The notes below the pieces were generated by a model. It had not been told where the DNA came from. It searched no databases and worked only from the letters and a program-made list of their open reading frames with translations. Positions 36,600 through 46,860 of a stretch of 64,000 nt of DNA are shown one piece after another. The stretch's first letter is position 1, and each line of letters starts with the position of its first letter. The translations under genes were made by a program, and so were the position numbers. Source of the stretch: Ligula intestinalis (taxonomy: Eukaryota > Platyhelminthes > Cestoda > Diphyllobothriidea > Diphyllobothriidae); the NCBI GenBank assembly GCA_036362985.1, contig JAYGXS010000005.1, positions 25,821,869 to 25,885,868 of the forward strand. Direction: 5' to 3'.

Positions 36600-39500
36600 A
36601 GTATGTGCGTTTCCTTCCATCACTTAGGACCTGTTTCGCTATTAAGAGCAGGATTAAATAGTCTACACAAGATAGACGCAACAATATCATTCGCTTCAGG
36701 ATTTAGAATGCTGACTGCAATGACATATGGACCTGGACTATGAGATTGAGGAATACGGCGGATAACTACAGTCATGTCCCATAGGGTCAAAGTAATTGTT
36801 TCAAGTGGTGCACCCATCCATACCCAGATAGTCTGAAGGGCAGCGACGAAGGTGACACAAGACTTTCTAGAAAGGAACGTACTTCATATGTCAGCGGTCA
36901 ACTATCGCTTTTAGTGTGCATAAAACGAGGTTCACAACACTGAGCGAAGATTTTTCGGCAAATCTGAACTCACCGGCTATCTGCGTTCCCTTAAAGAGCT
37001 TCTTAGTCTGCCCAGAGATCAGATGTACCGAGGGCAGAGCGGAAATATCCTCCTGTTGACGCAAATGACGCGAGAGTCCACGCAATCTACGGTGGAAATG
37101 AAGAGAGAAGTGCATTTAATCCTTGATTTGCATTATTGTTTTATGGGGGACAAAACGGTAGATGAATGAATCCAGCCTATTTTACAGCGTATCAGGTCAA
37201 ACATTCAAATAAAACCATTACAAAAAGTCAGCAATCTAGCTAGGTATGCAGTGGTTGCTCAATAGCAGTTTATTTGTTGGCGCTTGACCATGGGCTTGTG
37301 TGTTGTTGTATTAACCGTTTTCATTTTTCTGGCAAACCAGTCTTCTTTCTTCCCACGCGTCACTTTTAAGCATTGTTATACAGTGGATGAATGTCAGTGG
37401 ACATCACGTGCCTCTACGACTGCCACGCTGGTACTGGTCCTGTGAAAACAACTTCTACTCCCCCTAGAGTCTTCTGTGTAAACATGCACGCGTCTCTGCT
37501 GGCGATAGATGATTTACGCTATCGTGACTTCAGATGACGTGTGGCAGAAAAACTACAGTGAAAATCATTTGTGAGGAGGCGTGTGATATTTCTAACAGTC
37601 CTTATTTTTTTGCACACCATTGAAGACATACCTGACCACAATCGTATCGTTAAAAACCTATATCTACTCCGCTGGTCTCCCTTTATCTCAAAACCCTGAA
37701 CAGGGTTTGGATATGCCCTGTTTGATGTGGAAAATCACCCAATTATTATCTGCTTATGTCAGATTTATTTTCTGTTTTTCAAAGGTTATTTTTTTGAATT
37801 CGTGGGGTTAGTGTGTTTGCGGATTTTTTTCAAAAACTATCTAAGAGATGGCTGCCAAATCATCTATTTGCTTTTATTTCCCAAGTATTTGTTCCGATTA
37901 ATGTGAAAGTTTTACTATAATCTGTGTTACTGGCTTGCCTGCCTTTTAGTTTGTACTTACATGTCATATATTAGCTTTGATAATGCACTTAATCATGGGA
38001 AAACCAGAAGACTGTCATATCGTAGCAGTTACCTATCCATTTTAATGAATATATTTCCATTTTTTAAAGTGGACTGCAGTTTCGAACAGAAAGATCTTGT
38101 TTCCAAAAATCGAGAAAACGCAATGCTTTTCCTTTGTCATCATCTCATCCCAAGAATGGAGTTGAGTTCTTCTAATAAAGACTTACATTCACCGCAGCCG
38201 GCTAGCACTATGAAGCCTAGAAGGTCATATAGTTATACTCCTGGCAAAGTTGGCTTACCGCTCCGCTGTACAGTGCCCTTCTCCTCACCATCAATTCACC
38301 CGACACCCCGGTCAACTTCCATCTAAGAGGCTTTCCCAGTTGTCCTGGCTGATACGTCTGGCAGTCTTCCTAGAACTTCTGAAAATCCGCCTTTAGCAGA
38401 TAGACCAACAGCGTCGTTAGTCAAACGAAGTATCCTATAACTGCCAATTAAATCACCCAAGTCAGGTCGTCGAACTCAATTCCGAGCATGCTGCCTTGCC
38501 AGACACTAGAAAAGCCTTCATAACAGGAAAATAAACGCATGTGGATTAACTTACCCATCTTAATCATCACACACAATAACACGATTTTCACGTTTGAATC
38601 CTCATGTTTGTTTTATTACGCCAACCAGTCACTTTTTTCCGTCGAGATTTCTTCCACTTCCCTGTGCCGATCATCAAGCTTATCACGGCATTAATACCTA
38701 TGACATTTCCATCTTACTAAGCTATGCACCCGCTGGTTTTACATATATGCATCAATCTTCTTTATACCAACTGTCCTCATACACTTAAAGGCTATTCTCC
38801 AAACTTCAAATACAATTGCTCACCTCCTAATCCTTACTTCTAAATAATGATAACGCTAGTTTGGCTACTTGAACTACAAAAGATAATATTTTGCTTAATG
38901 GTTGATCTGCAATGGTTCAAATGGTTCAATGTACAGCTCCTTAATTCGATTTGAAGCCTGATGTTCTATGTTTTACAGAATTGTGGAGCCATCTGCAAAC
39001 TTCTGAATTTTTCTCATGATATAAAAGTATGGTTTCTATCGTCAAGACCACACTAGTAAGTGTGACGGAGAGTGTAATCTCTAAAAACCAGTCTTAATAA
39101 ACACAGACTGGCATGCCTCAATTAATTCTGTCTGCGTTACAGGCAACAAAGATGGGACCTTGGCCTAGTTTACAGGATAATACATGGTCTTCAGAAAGGA
39201 TTGCGGTGTGAGGACATGCGTTAGTAGCACATCCCCCTTGCCACACATTGAAATTGCGCAGGAAAAGGTCCAAGCTCAATCTCCGCTCTGATTTTCTGAA
39301 GCAACGGGCCATACAACAGTGAAACAACCTACCGCAGTCAGTCATGGATGCCACTAAACTTCATTTATACAAACAATGCATGGATAATTACATGCGTCAG
39401 CAAATAAACTGAGACTGAAAAATCCCATGCGGGAAGGCGTTCCGTAAAACATTCATATGGGCCGCCTTCCTTAACAGTTCATAGAGATTACCTAGCAGAT

Positions 39501-39654
39501 TATCCGTCCGGGCTTATTCGAAGAATTCATCAAATTATATGGCGCACTCGTAGCTTCTCCCAATTCGCTAGGTTTGGATGAGGTCACTGCATAATTGCCT
39601 GTAATTGACAATTCCAAGTGGTGATCACATCGCTAGGCCATATATTTAGTGGAA
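36600..39654. other. No recognised gene
   Basis: Minus-strand frames at 36,620-36,817 and 36,891-37,115 and a plus-strand frame at 37,961-38,326 are the longest here. None shows a motif I recognise, although 36,600-37,120 minus could hold fragments of an unknown exon. The stretch 39,540-39,620 resembles 35,630-35,700 (CGGTAGGTTTGGATCAGGT-type sequence). Confidence 0.4.
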
Positions 39655-40185
39655 AATTAGCCACCAGAGCTAATTCAGTAATAAGGATGCACCAAATGAA
39701 GCCCTCGGCAAAGTAGAGCACACCAGCCAGTCAGTGAGGCGCACATCATAACCCAGTGCAAAACAAACTAATTTGGCACAGGAGCTTTGTATTATATGGT
39801 TTGTTTTGTTCATAGGGCTTTTGCTGGTCTCTCGCACTGTTGCGAGTTTTTGCCAGCTCCGTGGTTTAGTGAAAAAAGAACGAATGCAGATCAGATAGGG
39901 AAGGGGGAAGTTGGGGCATCACATTACAAGAAAAGGCGTTGTGGGATATAAAACGCTTCAACCACAGCACCTGGCATATATGTGAACTTAGGTCCTTGGT
40001 GTTTTTGGGAAAATATTAGGAATCAACATCCATTTTTTTCGTCGGAAGGCTGTGGGTGGAGAGTGGCTATAGCTCAAAACAGTTTCTGTCTGTTTTGCAA
40101 AGGAGGAGAACAGTGTGAGACAGGGTGGATAGTTGAATCGCCACGAACGAATCTGCACTATTTGGTGTTGAAGATTTCACTATCC
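39655..40185 (+). repeat. Direct repeat pair, right copy
   Basis: This is the partner of 33,865-34,395 with the same block order, ending GAAGATTTCACTATCCC. It abuts the truncated 3' side of the minus-strand Gypsy element at about 40,200-40,260. Confidence 0.8.
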
Positions 40186-40258
40186 CAAACTGCGTGCAGG
40201 CAGCGCGTTTCGTAGCTCTGCCCTCTTTACTCGTCCGTGCTCAACGATCGGGTTTCAC

Positions 40259-40790
40259 TTATTTTTCTATGGTATATCGGCCAATGTTCGGGTCTTCGCA
40301 CTGTGCCTGCGCCCACATATAACGTTGGTCATCGTGAAGCGATTTCGCACTTATGTTGATGCCCGTACGCGATGGACAATCGCCGTGCGGTCTAAAGGGT
40401 TTCCTCGATAGGGCGTCAGCATTGTTGTGCAGAAGACCCGGTTGGTATAAACTTTCGTACTCGTAGCCTACTAGTTGCTCTTGCCATCGTGCGACTTGCC
40501 CTTTGAGGTTCTTGAAACTACGAAGCCATTTTAGCGAGCTATGATCCGTTCTAACTATGAAATTCCGGTACTGTAGGAACGGTCGACATTCTTGAACGAA
40601 AACGACGAGGTCAAGCATCTCTTTCCTAGTCACACAGTACCGGCTCTCAGCTTTGATAAGGGATTGACTTACGTACTGGATAACACACTGTTTTATCAGC
40701 TTGTCTTTGTGATAAAACAGCGCCAATCGCGAATTCACTTGCATCTGTGTCACTTGCATCTGTACCAATAAGGCGGCCGCCGTTCATCTC
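40259..40790 (-). pseudogene. Gypsy RNase H segment of the minus-strand element
   Basis: The 169-codon frame contains QYVSQSLIKAESRYCVTRKE, MLDLVVFVQECRPFL, RTDHSSLKWLRSFKN, GQVARWQEQLVGYEYE and NADALSRKPF. This is the classic Ty3/Gypsy RNase H with the DH dyad and the closing ADALSR. Its start is damaged: the TDAS motif is duplicated (TDASDTDASE) near 40,740-40,770. No integrase follows; the element ends near 40,250. Confidence 0.9.
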
Positions 40791-40984
40791 ATGTGCTGCA
40801 GTTGTGGGATTAGCATGGCTTTGAATTTGACTTGATATGTACTATTTTTCAGTCTCGGTCTCCGCGGTCTACCCTACTTGGCTATCTGCTTACCGTGATA
40901 AACCCCTGGTGATCTTATCATCCGGACCTGACGGCCTAAAAATTCACCCTTGGTTCGACCCAAAGCGGACTGTCGACGATCTGG

Positions 40985-41345
40985 TCGGATGCCTCTGTTT
41001 TTCCAGTTCCGTTGGCGGACTCTGCAATCAGCAAGGAGGAATCAGGAGATAGCTTCCACACAATGATGATCCTGGAAACCTTTGCAATGCCCCCCCCCCA
41101 TTGGGAACCCCCTTTTTTCTCCTAAATCTCACGCATTACCCCCACAAGGGCGACAGTTTTTCTCCTAAAAATCCCTGAGGAGTTTTTTCACTGTCTGCTC
41201 CTATTTTCATCCTATGACACAGGACAACTGGTCTCGCCAACAGTCTAAGCAACAATTTTTTTTGCTACCACTGCATATATGTACAAATAGGGCACTCAAA
41301 GGAATTTTCCCTACATACCCTCAATATACTGATACTGATACTGAA
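40985..41345 (+). mobile_element. Dispersed repeat R, copy 2, inserted in the Gypsy element
   Basis: It matches repeat R at 16,665-17,030, including ATGATGATCCTGG, CCTTTGCAATGCCCCCC, CAGTTTTTCTCC, CAGGACAACTGG and a terminal (CTGATA)n tail at 41,326-41,343. It lies between the Gypsy connection domain (ends at 41,350) and RNase H (starts at 40,790), interrupting the frame. The left limit is uncertain and may extend to about 40,800. Confidence 0.65.
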
Positions 41346-41349
41346 GTAT

Positions 41350-41528
41350 GAATTCTCCCACCTGTTGACTAACATTGGGGAACGCGAGGATTGGACTGGA
41401 ACACAAGTTGTCTTTTAAAGTGTTGAAGCCCGCTGCATATTTAGGTGTCCACTTAAAGCGAACTCCCTTTTGTGTGAGCTTATTTAACGCTGCAGCTAGA
41501 TGTGCATATTCCTTAACAAACTTCCTAT
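41350..41528 (-). pseudogene. Gypsy RT/RNase H connection segment
   Basis: The minus-strand translation reads RKFVKEYAHLAAALNKLTQK, then GVRFKWTPKYAAGFNTLKD and ILAFPNVSQQVGEF. This is the region between RT thumb and RNase H in Gypsy elements. Its RKFV codons repeat those of the neighbouring piece at 41,718-41,730 because of a 13-bp target duplication. Confidence 0.85.
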
Positions 41529-41717
41529 GAATGAATGCAGGTGTTTCACCGACCTAGTCAAGGAACAATTGAGTTCCGCTTTGCCAAGGAGCTCGCAACG
41601 CAAACCCTCAATGACCGTCACATAGTGACACATAGTGACGAGATTGGGTATTACTGTCTCATGACGGCTAATAAGCCAGAAATGGCCATTCTGGTCTCCC
41701 TTTGCTTTGTCGGATCC
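41529..41717 (+). mobile_element. 189-bp SINE-like insertion carrying a decayed hammerhead
   Basis: The insert is flanked by perfect 13-bp direct repeats ACAAACTTCCTAT (41,516-41,528 and 41,718-41,730). Removing one repeat plus the insert restores the Gypsy frame SYYRKFVKEYAHL. Its right half matches the 309-bp satellite at 61.9-63.7 kb read on the minus strand: CTCAATGACC (anticodon region of the tRNA-like module), GAGATTGGGTAT, the hammerhead region CTCATGACGGCTAATAAGCC, AGAAATGGCCATTCTGGTCT and GTCGGATCC. The core is CTCATGA instead of CTGATGA, so cleavage is not expected. The left half lacks an obvious partner. Confidence 0.8.
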
Positions 41718-41885
41718 ACAAACTTCCTATAGTAGGAAGCGAGACCCGTGAAACTTCTGACCTCAGTCACATTGGTGAGTGTTGGCCACTCGAGGACTTC
41801 CGTAACCTTATCTATGTTGGTTTCAACCCCCGAGGCTGCCATGACATGTCCTACGAACTTAACCTTATCTGGATAAGTGAAGTAA
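41718..41885 (-). pseudogene. Gypsy RT palm-thumb segment
   Basis: Minus-strand frame DKVKFVGHVMAASGVETNID, KVTEVLEWPTLTNVTEVRSF, TGLASYYRKFV. It continues the RT that breaks off near 42,664 (TKCVLLRD). The intervening DNA is inserted material including an unrelated-orientation LTR. Confidence 0.85.
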
Positions 41886-42008
41886 GTTGCATTTCGAGAT
41901 GATATGATGAAAAAAAGAAGATCTTCGGAAACTCGAGGTGTACTCATGAATTTTCGAACAAGTATCACGTGGTCGTCGTCAGACTAAATTAAAAGTGAGG
42001 GCTGGGAA

Positions 42009-42596
42009 TGTCGCACTAGAGGTTTTTGAGGCAGAGGTTACAATGGACGGGGGAGGGAAGGGGGGATTGGGTGGAAGGGTTATGGTGACGTGACACCCGC
42101 AGCGATAGGTTGTGCTAGTGAGGGGAGGGGGGGTATTAGCGTTTGGACTATGGGCCGCATGTTCGGGGGAGGGGGGGCTGGTTAAGAGTCAGAGAAACTC
42201 CATTTGACCGGGCACAGAGAGCCAGTTGTTGTTTCAGGCTGTGTCCAGATTAGTAGACCATGCACGAAATCCGGTATAGTGTGAGTCAAGCTCTACGTGC
42301 CTGTTTATAATAACCGGATTCGAGTGCCAAGCTTCAAGGAATTCTCTCTCTTGTCGCGTATTAGCCATTGCGATCACGTCGGTGGCATCCCAATTGAAGC
42401 GGTGATCACACTCAATGGAGTGTGCAAATACGAGTGATAAATGGTTCCATAGGCGAACGGCTGACTTGTGTTAGTTCATGCGAGTCTCAAGGCGTCGGCC
42501 TGTTTGGCCAATATAAACGCAAGGGCAACCAGCACACGGTATACGGTAAACGACGTTACTTAGTTGTCCCGCGGGTAGAGCGTCCTTTACTCGACA
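42009..42596 (+). mobile_element. Gypsy LTR with short internal flank, inserted antisense in another Gypsy element
   Basis: A 588-bp copy of the LTR at 4,702-5,276, beginning TGTCG and ending CGACA. The purine tract AAAAGTGAGGGCTGGGAA precedes it, as it does the 3' LTR at 4,702. So internal sequence came along with the LTR, and this is not a simple solo LTR. It lies in opposite orientation to the surrounding minus-strand Gypsy and splits its RT between 41,885 and 42,664. No target duplication is obvious. Confidence 0.8.
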
Positions 42597-42659
42597 CAAG
42601 GTTGCGCGCAGTGAGGTTGCGGGCTTGTGGGCAACGGAGATGCCAAAGCGACATCGTTA

Positions 42660-43335
42660 TCCCTATCTCGTAGGAGTACGCACTTCGTCGGCTTAAGGGT
42701 GAGTCCAGCCTGTTGCGGTCCATCGAATACCCTTCGCAAATTATACAAATGATCGTCGAAGACTTTTCCAAGAATAATGATATCGTCGATATACAATAAA
42801 CAGGTATTCGGGATAAATTGTGCTAGAACGTGGTTCATAAGCCGTTGGAAAGGACTAGGCACATAAAATAGACCAAAAGGCATAGTCTCGAATTCATATA
42901 ATCCAGAGGGGACTGAGAAAGCAGTTTTCTCATGGTCGGACGGTCGGACTTCTACTTTCCAATATCCAGCAGCTAAATCTAACGTCGAGAACACCCAATT
43001 ACTCGAAAGGGTATCTAACCTGTCATCACTGCGAGGTAACGCAAAGGAGTCTTTAGTCATGACCTTATTTAACTTAAAATAATCTATGCATAGTCTTAAT
43101 GTCCCATCCTTCTTCATAACTAGAACGACCGGAGATGACCAGGGAGCGCTAGATGGCTTGATTATCTTTCGATCAAGCACATCGTATATCATCGCCTTTA
43201 ACTGTGTCTGGTAGAACACAGGTAGTCGTCGAGGCGAAATCTTTATAGGTGGGGCTGTTCCCGTATGTATTTCGTGATGAGCCGCATTGGTTCGGCCGTA
43301 CGAACGACCGTCCCAATCAAAAATGTCCCTAAACT
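42660..43335 (-). pseudogene. Gypsy reverse transcriptase, N-terminal two thirds
   Basis: The frame runs LHEFRDIFDWDGRS, IKISPRRLPVFY, IIKPSSAPWSSPVVLVMKKD, CIDYFKLNKVMTKDSFALP, FSTLDLAAGYW (motif A region with the catalytic D), FETMPFGLFYVPSPFQRLMN, and LLYIDDIIILG (YIDD catalytic box intact), then TKCVLLRD. The frame is long and clean, suggesting a relatively young element, but it is cut by the LTR insertion and lacks an upstream protease. Confidence 0.95.
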
Positions 43336-44036
43336 CATGAAGGAGGAGCGTTTATCTGCCATTGAGCCGTCAAGGTGCCAATCTCGCTGGTTTTGCACGA
43401 CTTCATGGCATAGACACCCGGTGAAGGCCGGGGACCGTATGTGTCGCGAGTCATTGGTAGGGCAGCGTCACGTTCGGGCACGACAATGACTGCCGCTTCC
43501 TCTTGCTGGGCGTACTCTAGAGCCTTCTTGATGGTGGTTGGTGTGTTCCGAGCAAACTCATGCCTTACCTCATCATTAGATTCACCTTCTAGAAAGATGT
43601 CTAGAATCAGTGTTTCGAGATCAGCGAAGCTGGAGTCTGGAAAAGCTCTGTGGGCTAACACGCAAAGATGGCTTTGGTATTCGCCAACTGACTCTCCTGT
43701 CATTTGTCTCCTAGTTCTTAGGTTTTGACGACTGTCACATGGCGTCACTGGTACGCCAAACTCTCGTCTAAGTATTTCAAATATAGTGTCCGCAGTTAGT
43801 GATGACGTTATGTTACAGGCCCTACCAACGCCCAGCACCTTATCGTCCACGCATTCGAGGACGACCGCAGATCTGCTTCCTTCATCAATTGTCTCGATGA
43901 TGGTTTTCATGCAACTCTCCCATAGGTCATAGTCGTCTGAGGGTGAGAACCTATTTGGCCGCGTTGTCCTTGACGCAGTAGAAGTCACCTCCTCCATTGC
44001 CGTTACTAGACGAGCGAGTAGGTCGTCGATGTTCAT
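43335..44036 (-). CDS. gag: Gypsy Gag (capsid), C-terminally truncated
   Basis: The frame is open from 44,093, but I prefer the start at 44,036 (MNIDDLLARLVTAMEE) because the upstream codons overlap the primer-binding site. It is about 233 residues of capsid-like sequence: RFSPSDDYDLWESCMKTII, ILRREFGVPVTP and a major-homology-like stretch QMTGESVGEYQSHLCVLAHR, then RHEFARNTPTTIKKALEYAQ. In intact relatives the capsid is followed by a Cys-His zinc knuckle and protease; neither is present. The frame ends in a short unrelated tail near 43,340, where the RT begins. Gag would assemble virus-like particles for reverse transcription. Confidence 0.85.
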   Translation of the reverse strand: MNIDDLLARLVTAMEEVTSTASRTTRPNRFSPSDDYDLWESCMKTIIETIDEGSRSAVVLECVDDKVLGVGRACNITSSLTADTIFEILRREFGVPVTPCDSRQNLRTRRQMTGESVGEYQSHLCVLAHRAFPDSSFADLETLILDIFLEGESNDEVRHEFARNTPTTIKKALEYAQQEEAAVIVVPERDAALPMTRDTYGPRPSPGVYAMKSCKTSEIGTLTAQWQINAPPS

Positions 44037-44038
44037 AT

Positions 44039-44056
44039 CCCACCGTGTGCCACCAA
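44039..44056 (-). other. Primer-binding site of the minus-strand Gypsy element
   Basis: Minus-strand TTGGTGGCACACGGTGGG lies just after a GCTACA that would be the end of the 5' LTR, and just upstream of the Gag start. TGGTGNC-type primer-binding sites follow the 5' LTR in CsRn1-group elements. Only a short piece of the LTR itself can be recognised further out. Confidence 0.55.
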
Positions 44057-44099
44057 TTTGTAGCGAACCGAGACGATCGACGGGCGATTTCACACGATA

Positions 44100-44640
44100 C
44101 TACTTGAAGGTAATATTTGTCTCCCTAATGAACACTTATACGCCCAGGAGGTGGAATAAAGACAAGGTGCCCATTTCCGCAGCCACAGTTGAAGAACCCA
44201 AACCCAACGAAGGAACATTTACTATGACCAGCATTAGCTACTTTTGCTTCTTCTTCTCCTCCACCACAAAATTAACTTATTCCTCAGATATTTACGGATT
44301 CCCATTGACCAATCGTCTAGAAGACGACAGGACAAGTACTCGCTTTCGACAAATCACCATTCAATTTTATATTAGCTGGGAACTTCTTCGTGTTTACAGT
44401 ATGCTACTTGCTAAAATTCGCTTTGCACATGTATGTTTTTTCAATGATTTTGATTAATCTGATGATCTCTTGCCACACTTGATAGTTTGCTTGCTTATGG
44501 ATGCGGATATTAGGTGTTTGTCCCATGGGCAGTGCTGATATTCCTTATTATTTCGAGGCTGACTCTGAGAGGGGTATCGCAAACAATTGCTTTATATCCC
44601 GGTCCTGTTGATTTTCGAAAAACATTGTCGAACTATATTT
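44100..44640. other. No recognised gene
   Basis: This lies upstream of the Gypsy Gag, where the 5' LTR would be expected. I cannot identify LTR sequence beyond the first few tens of bases. The 142-codon plus frame at 44,029-44,457 is Phe/Ser/Thr-rich and overlaps Gag antisense; I take it as chance. Confidence 0.4.
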
Positions 44641-44646
44641 ACTCAT

Positions 44647-46060
44647 TTAATCCAATAAGCTCCTGTTGTTGGATGAACCGGCTTCATGGATAACAGCAAC
44701 CCAATGGCGGCAAACGGAAGCGAGCTCCTCAAAGAGGTTAACCCATTGCTTGTTCCAGTGTCGCAATCCGTAAACGGTTAAGAGGCCCATCCGGTCGACG
44801 TCCGACTTGAAGGTGGTCAACCATGTCTTCATTTGATCGCCATGTCAGTATCTCCAATTTGCATTACGGCAGGGGTTCACGACAAATCTGCATATATCCG
44901 TTGATTGCTTGCGCAGGGCATGGACAAACCATTGCAATCGGCGACACTGGATGTATGATCCTACCAAGCACAACAATGTCATTGGCATATTCCAGGTCAG
45001 ATACTCCCAATTCAGGACTGATTTCACATCCACTGTATGGTACAATTGATTGATGCATCGCCCAGTCCATCAAGAAGTTGGAGAGAACTGGGGAAACAGG
45101 GCACCCTTGGCAAACTCCACAAGTCAGAGGGAAAAAACTTGACTCTTCACCCAGAGTTCTTACTCGGGCTGATGTTAAACTAAAGTGAGCTTTGATCAGA
45201 TTAACCAAGTTTTGTGGGAGACCGTAAGCAAGCATAATTTGCCTTAATGCTTCTCTGCCGATAGAATCAAAGGCGATCGTGTAGTCAATGAAACAGGCGG
45301 TGGCGACCTGTGGATTTTGGTGTCTGTGCTGCAGTATGCGGCGTAAAATGAAGATCTGGTCAATACATCCTCCACCTGGTCGAAATCCTCCTTGGTTAGG
45401 ACTAGTGCGAAGATTGCGATCAGTTGGAAATATACGGAGGATGTCGAAAACACTTTGGCGGCTATGTCTATAAGGCTGGTGCAGCGGTAATTTGAGCATA
45501 GTGTTATGTCACCGCGCTTCGGTAGGAGTACGATAATGGACAAAGACCAGTCAGTGGGGATGACTTCGGTAGTCCATATAGTCAAGTAAAGTCGTTATAG
45601 TGATTCTGTCAAAGCAGAACAATTAGTTTTGTAGGTTTCTGCTGGAATACCATCTTCAACAGCTGCCTTCCGAACTTTCGGTCGTAACAATACTGATTCC
45701 AGTTCAGTTCTCATAAGTGGCTCGCAGTAACTACCGTATGAATTTCCAGTTGATAGACATGGGCTTGCAGGTGAATGAATGGGCGGATTCAGTAGCTCAC
45801 TAAAGTGCTCTCACCATCGATCAATTTTGCCAGGCATAGCAGTTATCACTTGACACGACTTATCCCGAATGGTAGTGCAAGGTGGTTTATATTTGCCAGC
45901 TGCTTTACGTAAAAGGCAATAGAGCTGGTGGAAGTTACCATAGTTTGAAGCTGATTCCAAGGAGCCAGCTAACTCGATCCAATGGTTCTGACGCTCACAT
46001 CTTGCTGATCGCGTAGTTTGAGGTCTCAATGAGCAGCAGTTTTCCGAGTTTGACAACCGA
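44647..46060 (-). pseudogene. Non-LTR retrotransposon (LINE 1 of this locus), internally deleted
   Basis: Reading down the minus strand: a pre-RT segment (GKYKPPCTTIRDKSCQVITA, then PGKIDRWxEHFSELLNPPI), RT fingers (EVIPTDWSLSIIVLLPKRGD, CSNYRCTSLIDIAAKVFS), FRPGGGCIDQIFILRRILQH, motif A CFIDYTIAFDSIGREAL, the turn GVCQGCPVSPVLSNFLMDW, and motif C as LEYANDIVVLG (YAND instead of YADD). Sequence after motif C is missing up to a C-terminal block at 44,830-44,650 (MKTWLTTFKSDVDRMGLLTV, YGLRHWNKQWVNLFEELA). Frameshifts, the altered catalytic box and the deletion make it inactive. Confidence 0.9.
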
Positions 46061-46064
46061 GCGA

Positions 46065-46435
46065 TTCTAGCTTGTGTCGAGAGATAGAGGGTCGTTGTGG
46101 AGGTCCAGTCCATCCTCGGTGCTACCTGGTGTTGAAAGCTTGAACATGTTTATGTGTTCGAACACAATGTTGCGATCTGCCGATTTATATTGATAGGTGA
46201 CATCTAAATCTCCAGCGTACATAAAAGGTCTACCACAGTGAAAGCAATCAGGACCATCGTTGCTCACATGTGTAGGGGTGGAGTTGACATTGTAAATGTT
46301 AAGTCATTGTGTACAAGCATACACATGGGAAGATATTAAATTTAGAAGCTTGTTATACATGCCGAAAGAAGCAAGTTTTATAAGGATAAGCTTGTGGTCA
46401 ACACGATCAAAAGCCTTAGTGAAATGACGATATAT
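46065..46435 (-). pseudogene. Second non-LTR RT fragment (LINE 2), joined to LINE 1
   Basis: Minus-strand motif A FTKAFDRVDHKLILIKLASF (46,430-46,350) is followed after a deletion by a motif C remnant (YAGDLDVTYQYKSADRNIVF; normally YADDLKV) and TEDGLDLHND. The style differs from LINE 1, so two different LINEs meet near 46,065. The motif A to C spacing is much too short for an intact RT. Confidence 0.7.
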
Positions 46436-46439
46436 GTAT

Positions 46440-46860
46440 CTGTGTACTCAATAAAAGTGAGGTGTCTGTCAGTTTGTCTTTGTGTGTCTCCGTTATCATT
46501 GGTGGCAGGCAGCTGCTTGTAAGTCGATCACGAGGCGTGCGCACGCAGGCATGCCCGCCTGTCCGTATGTAAATCACACGGGACGCGCCGGACGCCCGCC
46601 CGCCTGTGTGTACGTCGATCACACAGGAGACGGTGTCGATGTTGTTGTGTCTGTGTTTGTCCACGTTAACATTGGTGGCCGGCAGTTGTTACAGGCTCGC
46701 TGACCGCAAATCACTTGACCCACTTCCACTTGGACCCACATACTTGCGTCCAGATAGTCGCAGCCGCTTGAAACACCGCCCCCTACATGAGTGCGGCTGT
46801 CTGCCACACGTTCGCACAGTGAGTGCGTAATGCGGCTGACACAATCAAACTGAATTCTAC
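46440..46860 (+). repeat. GC-rich tandem repeats
   Basis: A unit of about 175 bp occurs twice (CATTGGTGGCAGGCAGCTGCTTGTAAG near 46,497 and CATTGGTGGCCGGCAGTTGTTACAGG near 46,671). Inside it, GTCGATCACxxGG/GTAAATCACACGG words recur at roughly 45-55 bp spacing. It has no coding signal that I trust. Confidence 0.6.

Larger units (their letters stand above)
34860..36600 (+). repeat. Tandem duplication of a roughly 920-bp segment carrying a MITE
   Basis: The first copy starts near TTCCGTCCTGTG (34,864) and the second near TCCGTCCTGTG (35,780), an offset of about 916 bp. Sequence right of each MITE (AAAGAAAGAAGGCTTTCACG, GAGCCAGACGCAAACTGCTGCAATC and AGCAAATG) also recurs at an offset of about 930 bp. 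The flanks of both MITEs are homologous, so the MITE was present before duplication. Confidence 0.7.

Noticed and set aside
43441..43728. Plus-strand frame of 95 codons
   Set aside because: It lies antisense to the Gypsy Gag frame, which has clear capsid motifs; it is a shadow.
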